DNA from: Rhodospirillaceae bacterium UBA1479
GTDB lineage: Bacteria; Pseudomonadota; Alphaproteobacteria; Rhodospirillales; Casp-alpha2
DNA: 64,000 nt
NCBI GenBank assembly: GCA_002325375.1
Contig: DCRZ01000006.1
Location: 190,911 to 254,910, forward strand
Reading direction: 5' to 3'
Shown: one piece after another, positions 52,519 through 61,270 of the stretch
How positions within the stretch are numbered: position 1 is the stretch's first letter
Layout: every line of letters starts with the position of its first letter
Program-made: the position numbers and the translations under genes
The notes under the pieces: generated by a model
Seen by the model: only the letters and a program-made list of their open reading frames with translations
The model's database searches: none
Told to the model about the DNA's origin: nothing

Positions 52519-52905
52519 TTACGGCTGGTCCTTCCAAACGCGGATGCCCTTTTCCACGGACCGGCCGACGACATAGCCGCCGACGCCGATCTTCAGCAGT
52601 TCCCACATGTCCGGCGGCAGGGGCAGCATGGGCACGCCGAACCAGGGGTGGATGATGTAGTTGTTGGCGACGATGACGCCGAACAGACACATCAACAAAG
52701 GTCGCCAGTTGCGCTGCAGCCAACTGTCGCCCTGGGCCTCGGCGACGATGACCTGGGCGGCGGCCTCGATCTCCTTCATCTGGCCGGTCAGCACCATTTC
52801 CTGCAGCCGCGCCTTGATGCGGGCGGCCTCGTCCTTGTCCTCGACGGCCTGGTCGATGACGTTAAACAGTCCGCCGATCACGGGCGCGATCAATGCGCTC
52901 AGCAT
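52519..52905 (-). CDS. Three-transmembrane holin, GTA type
   Basis: 128 residues. AAQVIVAEAQGDSWLQRNWRPLLMCLFGVIVANNYIIHPWFGV and WELLKIGVGGYVVGRSVEKGI match the 3TM holin family first described for gene-transfer-agent release. Expected to open the inner membrane for the cell-wall hydrolase encoded just upstream. Confidence 0.85.
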   Translation of the reverse strand: MLSALIAPVIGGLFNVIDQAVEDKDEAARIKARLQEMVLTGQMKEIEAAAQVIVAEAQGDSWLQRNWRPLLMCLFGVIVANNYIIHPWFGVPMLPLPPDMWELLKIGVGGYVVGRSVEKGIRVWKDQP

Positions 52906-52910
52906 GGCGG

Positions 52911-53357
52911 CTACTCGATATCGGCATAGAACAGGTGGCCGCCGATCTCGGCGGAAGGTGCCTTGCCCCGGGCCCAGGGTGGGTTGGCCGACTTGGCGTG
53001 GTAATGGGTGGCGCCGTCGGTGGGGTCGGCCAGGGTTCCGGCCAGGGCACGCCGCGCGATGCGTTGGCAGGTCTGGAACACGCGGTTGTCGGCGGCCACG
53101 GCTTCAATTTTCGCGCGGTTGGGATCGCCCGCGTTCCAACAGGAGAACTGCCACGGCCGGCGGCAGACCTCTTCCACCGTGCCGCCCCACCAATAGGTTC
53201 CGCCGGCGGCGCGGGCGCGGCGCACTCGGTTCATGACCACGGCGGCGACGGCTTCCTTGCCGCGCACGGACTCGCCCCGTGCCTCGCCGTAAAGAGTGCG
53301 GGCCAGGACATCGGCGGCGTGCTGGGCCGCCTGCGCGTGATCCGGGGATCGGCTCAT
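52911..53357 (-). CDS. Cell-wall hydrolase (SleB-like, Hydrolase_2)
   Basis: 148 residues from ATG 53357 (AAGGA, 7-base spacing). LARTLYGEARGESVRGKEAVAAVVMNRVR has the catalytic Glu. CRRPWQFSCWN and GATHYHAKSANPPWA complete the family pattern. No signal peptide, so it needs the holin to reach peptidoglycan. Five bases separate it from the holin gene. Confidence 0.9.
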   Translation of the reverse strand: MSRSPDHAQAAQHAADVLARTLYGEARGESVRGKEAVAAVVMNRVRRARAAGGTYWWGGTVEEVCRRPWQFSCWNAGDPNRAKIEAVAADNRVFQTCQRIARRALAGTLADPTDGATHYHAKSANPPWARGKAPSAEIGGHLFYADIE

Positions 53358-53358
53358 C

Positions 53359-53583
53359 TCAGGTTCCTTCGTCATCGATGGGGGGAAGTTTGTCGGCCGG
53401 TGCGCGGCGGGCGCGCAGGCGGCTTTCGAGAAAAGCCAAACCGGTTTCGAACTCGTGGCGGGCGTCCTCAAGCGCGACGGCCTGGCGCCGCGCCCGGTGT
53501 TCAACCAGCCATACCAAGGCGAGGGTCGCGGCCGCATCGGCGGCGAGGCACAGCACCCAGCCGCCGGCCGTCAGCTCGAACAT
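53359..53583 (-). CDS. Small membrane/coiled-coil lysis-cassette protein
   Basis: 74 residues: an N-terminal membrane segment (GGWVLCLAADAAATLALVWLV), then a charged helix (RRQAVALEDARHEFETGLAFLESRLRAR). Shape and position before the hydrolase fit an inner-membrane spanin or regulator. The stop (53359) is one base short of the hydrolase ATG, so translation is coupled. Confidence 0.65.
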   Translation of the reverse strand: MFELTAGGWVLCLAADAAATLALVWLVEHRARRQAVALEDARHEFETGLAFLESRLRARRAPADKLPPIDDEGT

Positions 53584-53586
53584 CGG

Positions 53587-53667
53587 TCAGGCCAATGCCT
53601 GCGCGATCATCGCCGCGCACAGTAATGTGCCCGCCGCCGCCACGATGGCGGCCGGGTCATATTTCAT
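53587..53667 (-). CDS. 26-residue membrane peptide
   Basis: MKYDPAAIVAAAGTLLCAAM followed by IAQALA: a single hydrophobic helix, with GGAGA six to seven bases before the ATG, and 3 bases from the next gene. First cistron after a strong promoter at 53739-53767. Too short for standard gene finders. It may be a pinholin-like or signal-anchor peptide; function unproven. Confidence 0.5.
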   Translation of the reverse strand: MKYDPAAIVAAAGTLLCAAMIAQALA

Positions 53668-53738
53668 GGGTTGCTCTCCGAGGGGGTGGGATTGAACCGT
53701 TCGGGGGTGCAGACGCAGCTCGCCCGTTCGTTGGCTTG

Positions 53739-53767
53739 GTTATGACAGATCAGAGATCGCGTGTCAA
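53739..53767 (-). promoter_or_regulatory. Strong sigma-70-type promoter for the lysis/tail-fibre operon
   Basis: On the minus strand TTGACA (53767-53762), 17-base spacer, CATAAC (53744-53739), about 72 bases before the 26-residue ORF. A/T-rich DNA precedes the -35. It begins directly after the stop of the peptidoglycan-binding gene. Confidence 0.6.
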
Positions 53768-53777
53768 GAATATTTTC

Positions 53778-54818
53778 CTATATAATGCCAAAAGGATGCC
53801 CGCCGCCGCTCCCCGCCGCCGATTGCAGCAGGGACCGGCGGCCCGGTTTGGGCGGCTCGAACAGGAAGAAGCCCAGGTTGCGGCCCATGGCTTCCGTCAG
53901 GCGCCGCGGGCCGGCGGCCTTGAGGACGCGCCGCAGCGCGGCTTCGGTCTTGGGCCCGATGATGCCGTCCTCACGCAGGGCCGTGAAGCCGCGCGGGCCG
54001 AGCAGAACCCTACCCAGGTCGTTGACCGTCATCTGCAGGCTTTCCCCTTCCTCGGTCGGAATGTGCGGGCCGACGGCCGTGGGGTCACGAAACAACTGTG
54101 CGAATGAGGCAGACGTAACGTCACGAAGGCCCGATGCAGACGTTCCGTCGGCCAGGCCGCGTAACGCAGCTTCGAAACTGCCGAGGGCGAGGGCTTCCTC
54201 GATCTTCGGGGACCCCAGACGTGCCGCCGCCGTGCGCAGGGCGGCGCGGGTCTTGGGGCCCGGGTCGCCGTCATCGACAAGATCCTGGAACATCGGGCCG
54301 TTGGTTGGGGCGAAGGCCATTGCGTCGTCGCCGCGGGCTTCCGTGATGGCCTGATTGAGGATGGTCAGGCCCCGTTGCAGAAAGCGGACGGCATCGCGCG
54401 ATCCCTGGGTTTCCGCGATGTCGGCGACACGCTCCGCCAGGCGCCCGACGGCGCGGGACAGGTCGATGCCGTCGACCGTGCGGGCCGGAACAGGGGCCGC
54501 GTTGACGGCGCGGCGCGCCGCCGGCGCCATCAGGCGGCCGGTATCATCGGCCACCGCCGGGTCCGTGCCATAGGCATCGTCGTAGAACGCGCGCTCGAAC
54601 CGGTCCAGGGTTTCCTTCTCCGCCCCGGCGGGGAGGGCGAGGCGGCGATCCGCGACCTGGCGGACCTCGGCCTCGGTCAGATCGCGGGGTGACTTGGCCA
54701 GGATATCTTCCAGCCCGCCGTCGGAACGGGTCAACTGGTCGATCAATGCCTGGCGGTCAAAGGCGGTGCGCGCACCGCCACCCCGGCGGGCGCGGCGCGC
54801 GGTCGGTTTCGCTGTCAT
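53778..54818 (-). CDS. Phage-associated protein with peptidoglycan-binding-like repeats
   Basis: 346 residues. An Arg-rich N-terminus is followed by a helical region. Two segments resemble peptidoglycan-binding folds: VDDGDPGPKTRAALRTAAARLG near 200 and REDGIIGPKTEAALRRVLKAAGPRRL near 285. The same kind of motif ends the GH108 lysin (GNIGPQTRSAL). No catalytic domain seen. Good GGAG box. First gene of the minus-strand cluster. Confidence 0.7.
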   Translation of the reverse strand: MTAKPTARRARRGGGARTAFDRQALIDQLTRSDGGLEDILAKSPRDLTEAEVRQVADRRLALPAGAEKETLDRFERAFYDDAYGTDPAVADDTGRLMAPAARRAVNAAPVPARTVDGIDLSRAVGRLAERVADIAETQGSRDAVRFLQRGLTILNQAITEARGDDAMAFAPTNGPMFQDLVDDGDPGPKTRAALRTAAARLGSPKIEEALALGSFEAALRGLADGTSASGLRDVTSASFAQLFRDPTAVGPHIPTEEGESLQMTVNDLGRVLLGPRGFTALREDGIIGPKTEAALRRVLKAAGPRRLTEAMGRNLGFFLFEPPKPGRRSLLQSAAGSGGGHPFGII

Positions 54819-54959
54819 GGGAATGTCTCCGGAAGGAGGGCGCGCCCAGGGGCGCCCCGCGGGTCAAAGCGGGGCCGGGCGGGCCGGATCGTATGAAGAA
54901 AAATCGTCGGGGCGGATCGGCGCCGAAGCGCGGACACAGCTCGCCCTGTCGATGAAAGG

Positions 54960-54988
54960 ACCCTACGCGAGGGCGGGTATCAAGTCAA
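54960..54988 (-). promoter_or_regulatory. Candidate promoter of the first phage-cluster gene
   Basis: Minus strand TTGACT (54988-54983), 17-base spacer, TAGGGT (54965-54960), about 140 bases before the gene at 54818. The -35 and spacer resemble the promoter at 53739-53767; the -10 is weaker. The 54819-55042 gap holds no gene I can support. Confidence 0.4.
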
Positions 54989-55042
54989 GGAAAATAATCC
55001 GCATATGGGAATATGATGATTCAAAAGGCCATGCCGAACGGC

Positions 55043-55924
55043 TCAGCCCTCCGCCGCCAGAATCGCGGCCAGGCCTTCGCGATAGGTCGGGCAGGACAGC
55101 ACGGCACCCAGGTCATTCTTGATGCGTGCATTGCTGACCAACCGATTGTCGCGCCAGAAGCTTCGCGCCATGGGCGACATGGTGTCGGCGGCCTGATCGA
55201 AAGGCACGAGGTCGGGGGCGGGCAAACCCAGGAGCTTGGCGCCATGGGCGATCACGTCGGCCTGGGGCGCGGGTTCGTCGTCGCAGACGTTGTAGATCGT
55301 GCCCGGGTTCGGCCGCGCCATGGAGGCGCGCAGCACGGCGCCGATATCGGCGACATGGATGCGGGAGAACCGATGTCCCGGCTTGTCGATGCGGCGCGCC
55401 GTGCCTTGGCGAAGCTGGTCGAGCACGCTGCGTCCCGGCCCGTAAATCCCGGCCAGGCGGAAGACATGGACCGGAAGGCCCGTGCGGCGGCCGAGATCAA
55501 GCCAGGCCGCTTCGGCGGCGGCGCGGTATGCGCCCCGGGGGGATGTCGGGGCGAGGGGGCTGTCTTCCGTCACCTCGGCGCCGCCCGTGTCGCCGTAGAC
55601 CCCGGTGGTCGAGAGGTACCCGGCCCAGCGGATCTGTCCGGCGGCCTGTTCAAGGGGCGGGCTGGCCTGCGTCAGCACGGGATCGCCTTCGGCGCTCGGC
55701 GGGATGGACATCAACAGATGATCGGCGCGGGCGAGGGCCGCCGCCGCCGCAGTGTCCAGGGGGGCAGCGCCGTCGAACACATGGGCGTCAATCCCGCCTG
55801 CCCGCAGTTTCGCCTGCTTGCCCGGCGTGCGGCAGGTTCCGGCCACGGTCCAATCCTCGGCCATTAGGATGCCGGCCAAAGTCTGGGCGCTGAAGCCCAA
55901 TCCGAAACAGAACAGGTTGGTCAT
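55043..55924 (-). CDS. NAD(P)-dependent SDR/epimerase family protein (YeeZ-like)
   Basis: 293 residues. Rossmann start LFCFGLGFSAQTLAGILM (GxGxxxxxL) followed by VAGTCRTPGKQ; the active-site region is STTGVYGDTGG, with the later Arg/Pro motif FRLAGIYGPGRS. Atypical extended SDR, NAD-binding; the substrate is not evident (nucleotide sugar or similar). Marks the return to ordinary chromosome. Confidence 0.85.
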   Translation of the reverse strand: MTNLFCFGLGFSAQTLAGILMAEDWTVAGTCRTPGKQAKLRAGGIDAHVFDGAAPLDTAAAAALARADHLLMSIPPSAEGDPVLTQASPPLEQAAGQIRWAGYLSTTGVYGDTGGAEVTEDSPLAPTSPRGAYRAAAEAAWLDLGRRTGLPVHVFRLAGIYGPGRSVLDQLRQGTARRIDKPGHRFSRIHVADIGAVLRASMARPNPGTIYNVCDDEPAPQADVIAHGAKLLGLPAPDLVPFDQAADTMSPMARSFWRDNRLVSNARIKNDLGAVLSCPTYREGLAAILAAEG

Positions 55925-56001
55925 ATGCGTGCGGCCCCGGTCGACAAGGGGGCGGAATGCCTCCTATAAGCAGGCTTGGTTATAACCAGAGCCCGACCGT
56001 C

Positions 56002-56856
56002 ATGCCAGGGATCCCGCCCATTCATCGTTGCCGAGCCCTCCGCCCGCTTGCGGGATTGGTGATGTGTTTGGCCGTCGGCCTGCCGTCCCTGCCGGCGGCG
56101 GCCCAAAGCCTACTTGGGCAACCGTCCGCGCAGACGGGGCCGCGTGTTAATTCAAAAGCCGCCCAAGCGGCGGAATACCAGAAATGCATGACCCTGGCAC
56201 GCCGCCGGCCCCAGGACGGGTTCGAGATGGCGATCGGCTGGCGGTCGCTGGGCGGGGGGGACGCGGCCGACCATTGCGCGGCGGTCGCCCTGATCGAGCT
56301 TGAACAATTTGGCGAAGCGGCAAAGCGTTTGGAACGTCTGGCGCAGATTTCCATCGAGGAACCGCCGGTCAAGGCGGGACTGTACGATCAGGCGGGCCAG
56401 GCCTGGCTGCTTGAAGGGCGGCCAGAGGACGCGACGCGGGCCTTTACCTCGGCTATCGCGCTCATGCCCGGTGATCCGGATCTGCTGGTCGACCGAGCCC
56501 AGGCCTGGGCGGCGCGGGGCGATTACGACGCGGCGGACACGGACCTGAGTGCCGCGCTCAACCTATCGCCGTCGCGTGCCGACGCCTATGCGCTCCGGGC
56601 CAGCGCCCGTAGATTCCTGGATCGGGCGGTCGATGCGCTGGCCGACGCCAACACGGCGTTGGAACTCGATCCCGCGAACCCGGAGGCCCTTTTGGAGCGC
56701 GGCATCCTGCGGCGGCTCAAGGGTGATGACGCAGGGGCCCGGGCCGACTGGATGAAAATCCTGAATGCCATGCCCGACAGCGCGGCCGCCGGTCCGGCGC
56801 GGCAGAACATCGAAAACATGGATGTGAGGCCCGACGGCGCGCCGCCGCGGCGTTAG
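56002..56856 (+). CDS. Exported tetratricopeptide-repeat protein
   Basis: 284 residues from ATG 56002, with a signal peptide (LRPLAGLVMCLAVGLPSLPAAAQ). At least four TPR units from about residue 120, for example AGQAWLLEGRPEDATRAFTSAIALMPGDPDLLVDRAQAW and the repeat beginning ALADANTALELDPANPEALLERG. Periplasmic protein-protein scaffold; partner unknown. Convergent with the GST gene (4-base overlap of ends). Confidence 0.82.
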   Translation: MPGIPPIHRCRALRPLAGLVMCLAVGLPSLPAAAQSLLGQPSAQTGPRVNSKAAQAAEYQKCMTLARRRPQDGFEMAIGWRSLGGGDAADHCAAVALIELEQFGEAAKRLERLAQISIEEPPVKAGLYDQAGQAWLLEGRPEDATRAFTSAIALMPGDPDLLVDRAQAWAARGDYDAADTDLSAALNLSPSRADAYALRASARRFLDRAVDALADANTALELDPANPEALLERGILRRLKGDDAGARADWMKILNAMPDSAAAGPARQNIENMDVRPDGAPPRR

Positions 56857-57521
56857 AAATCCAGGTCCGCGTAATGGCGGGGCGGTGGAAAGCCAGGCAT
56901 GCGGTCGGACAGCACGGACCGCATGCTGGGCCGTGACTTAACCCGGGCATACCAGTCGCGGGCTTCGGGGTGGTCCTCCCAGGGCACGTCGCCCAGATAG
57001 TCGACGCAGGACAGATGCGCCGCCGCCGCCACGTCGGCCATGGAAAAATCATCCCCGGCCAGCCAGCGCCGCCGCTCAACCAGGAACGACACGTAGTTCA
57101 GATGCATGTGGATGTTGGCGTGTCCGGCACGGATGCGCGCGCCCTTGGGCTCGCCCTGGCCGAGAAAGCGTTTCAGCAGCTTTTCGCCGACCAGATTATC
57201 CGTGACCTCGCGGTTGAATTTTTCATCGAACCAGTTGGTCAGGCGGCGGACCTCGGCCCGGATCACCGGCGTGCGGCCGATCAGGGGCGGGTCGTCATGG
57301 ACTTCGTCCAGGAATTCGCAGATCACGTCGGCCCCGGAAATCGCCGTGCCGTCGATCTCCACCAGCGCCGGCACGGTGCCGGCAGGGTTAAGCGCCAGGA
57401 ACTCCTCGCGGCGTTCCCAGATGTTCTCGATCCGAAGTTCGTGCTCCAGCCGCTTTTCGCCCAGGAAGATTCGGGCCTTACGGCAAAAAGGCGACATCCA
57501 CAGATGATAAAGCGTGCGCAT
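56853..57521 (-). CDS. Glutathione S-transferase family protein
   Basis: 222 residues from ATG 57521 (AGGAG box). Thioredoxin-like N-domain (TLYHLWMSPFCRKARIFLGEKRL, with a Ser-Pro-Phe-Cys active region), PALVEIDGTAISGADVICEFL for glutathione binding, and an all-helical C-domain (FSMADVAAAAHLSCVDYLG). Cytosolic; substrate unknown. Divergent from msrP. Confidence 0.9.
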   Translation of the reverse strand: MRTLYHLWMSPFCRKARIFLGEKRLEHELRIENIWERREEFLALNPAGTVPALVEIDGTAISGADVICEFLDEVHDDPPLIGRTPVIRAEVRRLTNWFDEKFNREVTDNLVGEKLLKRFLGQGEPKGARIRAGHANIHMHLNYVSFLVERRRWLAGDDFSMADVAAAAHLSCVDYLGDVPWEDHPEARDWYARVKSRPSMRSVLSDRMPGFPPPRHYADLDF

Positions 57522-57746
57522 GGTGGTTTCTCCTACACCGCTTTCCGGCGAATGGGAACGCCCCAGTTGGCAGGTCGCTCGCGAAACCCTCGCGAAGATG
57601 TGACGGCCCTGCCCCGCCTTCGCCTTATTGGGTGGGCACCTTCCCGGCTTATACTCTTCGCGGAACCAGAAAGACCGCATGACCCCGGCCCGGCGATCCT
57701 CTTGCGCGCCGGATATCGACGCAGACGAACCGGAAGGAACCCCGCC

Positions 57747-58742
57747 ATGATCATCCGCCAGCGCCCCCGCCATCCCATCCCGTCCAGCGAGATCACGCCG
57801 AAAAGCGTGTTCGAAGACCGCCGCAGGGTGCTCAAGACGCTCGGCTTCGGCGGGCTTGCGGCGACCATGCCCCTGTGGCTTCCGGATCAGGCCGCCGCGG
57901 CCTGGCGCCCGGCCGAGGGCAAGGCGCTTTCCGGCACACCGCATCCAAAATACAACGCTCAGGTCCTGGGCCAGGAGCCTGCGTCGTTCGAGGTCGTCAG
58001 TACCTACAACAACTTCTATGAATTCGGCACCGGCAAGGGCGACCCGGCGGACAACGCCGGAAATTTCAAGACCACGCCCTGGACCATCAAGGTCGAGGGG
58101 GCGGTGGAAAAGCCCGGCACCTACGACATTGACGACTTGATCAAGGCCGAGGACATCGAGGACCGGGTCTACCGATTCCGCTGCGTCGAGGCCTGGTCGA
58201 TGGTCGTGCCCTGGCTGGGCGTGCCGCTTGCCAAGGTGATCCAGCGCCTGAACCCCACGTCGAAAGCAAAGTACGTCTATTTCGAAACCGTGTTCGACCC
58301 GGACCAGATGCCGGGGCAACGTCGGCCGTACCTGGAATGGCCTTATAAGGAAGGCCTGCGCATGGACGAGGCCATGAATCCGCTGACCCTTTTGGCGGTC
58401 GGGGTGCACGGCCAGGTCATGCCCAACCAGAACGGTGCCCCCATCCGCCTGATCGTGCCGTGGAAGTACGGCTTCAAATCCATCAAGTCGATCGTGCTCA
58501 TGCGCTTCGTCGAGAAAGAGCCGCCGACCTCCTGGTCCATCGCCAATGGCCGCGAGTACGGTTTCTATTCCAACGTCAATCCCAACGTCAGCCATCCGCG
58601 CTGGAGCCAGGCCACGGAAAAGAAGATCGGCCTGAACAACATCTTCGGCCTGCCGATCCGCCAACCGACCTTGATGTTCAACGGCTACGAGGACGAGGTC
58701 GCGAGCCTTTACGCGGGCATGGATCTCAAGAAATTCTTTTAG
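57747..58742 (+). CDS. msrP: Periplasmic methionine-sulfoxide reductase catalytic subunit
   Basis: 331 residues from ATG 57747 (AAGGAA box). Twin-arginine signal RRRVLKTLGFGGLAAT after residue 25. The Mo-pterin core includes YNNFYEFGTGKGDPADNAG, YRFRCVEAWSMVVPWLGVPL with the Mo-binding Cys, and IRLIVPWKYGFKSIKSI. It repairs oxidised methionines in envelope proteins with electrons from MsrQ, encoded 60 bases downstream. Confidence 0.95.
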   Translation: MIIRQRPRHPIPSSEITPKSVFEDRRRVLKTLGFGGLAATMPLWLPDQAAAAWRPAEGKALSGTPHPKYNAQVLGQEPASFEVVSTYNNFYEFGTGKGDPADNAGNFKTTPWTIKVEGAVEKPGTYDIDDLIKAEDIEDRVYRFRCVEAWSMVVPWLGVPLAKVIQRLNPTSKAKYVYFETVFDPDQMPGQRRPYLEWPYKEGLRMDEAMNPLTLLAVGVHGQVMPNQNGAPIRLIVPWKYGFKSIKSIVLMRFVEKEPPTSWSIANGREYGFYSNVNPNVSHPRWSQATEKKIGLNNIFGLPIRQPTLMFNGYEDEVASLYAGMDLKKFF

Positions 58743-58801
58743 GTCTGTGTGCGGGCCGCCCGCCGGTGCCCAATCGGCGCCGGCTGCGTTAGGATGGCGT
58801 C

Positions 58802-59437
58802 ATGAACAAGGAAACCCGTCTTAACTGGGTCCTCAAACCCCTGGTCCATGCGGCCGCGCTGGGGCCGCTCGTCTGGCTGGTATGGCTCGGCATGCATGGC
58901 CAGTTCGGGCCCAACCCGGCGGAATTCATCAACCGCTACACCGGCGACTGGGCGATCCGCCTTCTGCTGATCGCCCTTGCCGTGACGCCGGTTCGGGGGA
59001 TCACGGGGCTGGCCGTGGTCATGCGCTTTCGCCGCATGCTTGGTCTCTACGCGTTCTTCTATGCGCTGCTGCATGTCTCAAGCTACGTGGCGCTCGACCA
59101 ATATTTCGCCTGGGCCGCCATCTGGCAGGACATCCTGAAACGCAATTACATCACCGTCGGCATGCTGGGGCTGGTGATCCTGACGGCCCTTGCCGTCACC
59201 TCGCCCAAGGCCATGGTCAAGAAGATGGGCGGGCGCAATTGGCAGCGCCTGCACAAGCTGGTCTACGTCGCCGCCGTCGCCGCGCCGGTTCACTTCTTCA
59301 TGATGCGCAAGGGCTTCCAGATCGAACCCCTGATCTACGGTGGGATCGCGGGTCTGCTGCTTGCCTATCGCGCCATTGCCTGGATAAAGATGCGGATGCG
59401 GTCGCGCGCCGCCCGGGCGGACGTTCAGGCGGCCTGA
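58802..59437 (+). CDS. msrQ: Haem-binding membrane subunit MsrQ
   Basis: 211 residues with about six membrane helices. The ferric-reductase-like fold has haem histidines in FFYALLHVSSYVALDQ, QRLHKLVYVAAVAAPVHFF. LRRMLGLYAF and GDWAIRLLLIALAVTPVRGITG fit MsrQ. It passes electrons from quinol or flavin to MsrP. Confidence 0.93.
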   Translation: MNKETRLNWVLKPLVHAAALGPLVWLVWLGMHGQFGPNPAEFINRYTGDWAIRLLLIALAVTPVRGITGLAVVMRFRRMLGLYAFFYALLHVSSYVALDQYFAWAAIWQDILKRNYITVGMLGLVILTALAVTSPKAMVKKMGGRNWQRLHKLVYVAAVAAPVHFFMMRKGFQIEPLIYGGIAGLLLAYRAIAWIKMRMRSRAARADVQAA

Positions 59438-59464
59438 CCGCCGACGTGTGTTTCTATCCGGCCG

Positions 59465-60412
<948 letters not shown>

Positions 60413-60489
60413 CACCATTCTCCCCATGGAAATTATCGTTTCCCGAATGGTGCCGGGGCGCGCGTGATTAGGCAACCCCACGTGCGATG

Positions 60490-60569
60490 GGGTTAAAAAT
60501 GCCCCTGTCGGGCATACCTACGGAGCCGTGAAACTGGGAAAATTTTTCCCGGTTGGGCATAATTTTCCC
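60490..60569. promoter_or_regulatory. Three GGG-N9-CCC elements upstream of the MBL-fold gene
   Basis: GGG-TTAAAAATG-CCC (60490-60504), GGG-AAAATTTTT-CCC (60536-60550, a perfect palindrome about its central T) and GGG-CATAATTTT-CCC (60555-60569). The last two are 19 bases apart, centre to centre. The region 60413-60646 has no gene. They look like operators for an unidentified regulator. Confidence 0.5.
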
Positions 60570-60646
60570 AATCGGGCGGCAATTGATGCCGGCCGGCCAG
60601 TCATGGACGCCGGGGGTGGGCTGGCACCTTGTGGCGGGTTTGGGAC

Positions 60647-61168
60647 TTATTTATCGTCCTTTGATTCGTCAGCGACGGTCGCCGGGTCATCGTTCAGGGC
60701 ATCTCGGGCTTCCATCGCAGCCAGCAGAACCGATCCTGCGCTGCCCGTTCCGCTGGTGTCGGAGATGTCGCGGGCCAGGTCCGGCGCATCGCCAAGGAGG
60801 CCGGGCTTGTCATTCTCCAATTCGGCGCTGGCTTGCATGCGGCGCTGAATTTCCTGGGCGATGAGGTCCTCGATGGCGGCCCGCTGTTCAGCCGGCATTT
60901 TCTCCAAATCTTCCTCGGAAAGACCCATGCGGTTGAGAATCTTTTCGCGCAGTTCTTCCCGCTTCCGTTCCTCGACCTCTTTCGCGTAGGCGGTGAAGCC
61001 CTTCTCGCGGACGATGTCCAGGTCGGTCTTGGGCAGGCCGGTGTCTTCACTCTGGGGCGCGACGGAGGCGGCCATCATCTCGGCGAACGAACCTGACCCG
61101 GCGTCGTCTGCCGCCGGCTTGTCGGTTCTCTGCGGCAGCAAGATGCTGGCGATGTTGTCGATTTTCAT
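60647..61168 (-). CDS. Hypothetical charged helical protein
   Basis: 173 residues. The acidic, low-complexity ends surround a conserved-looking helix pair (LDIVREKGFTAYAKEVEERKREELREKILNRMGLSEEDLEKMPAEQRAAIEDLIAQEIQRRM) with EEDLEKMPAEQRAAIE typical of short alphaproteobacterial proteins of unknown role. No signal peptide. About 100 bases downstream of polA on the same strand. Confidence 0.68.
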   Translation of the reverse strand: MKIDNIASILLPQRTDKPAADDAGSGSFAEMMAASVAPQSEDTGLPKTDLDIVREKGFTAYAKEVEERKREELREKILNRMGLSEEDLEKMPAEQRAAIEDLIAQEIQRRMQASAELENDKPGLLGDAPDLARDISDTSGTGSAGSVLLAAMEARDALNDDPATVADESKDDK

Positions 61169-61270
61169 GATTGTCCTCCTATGCTGTCGCGCGGACGCGC
61201 GGGTCGTCCCCGTCGTTCGCGTAGCAAAGGACGTGCCAGAATTATCGGAGGATGGGCGTTGGTGCGCGGC

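Noticed and set aside
56970..57746. Long N-terminal extension in frame with msrP
   Set aside because: The extension is antisense to the glutathione S-transferase gene. The Tat signal and ribosome site mark the true start at 57747.
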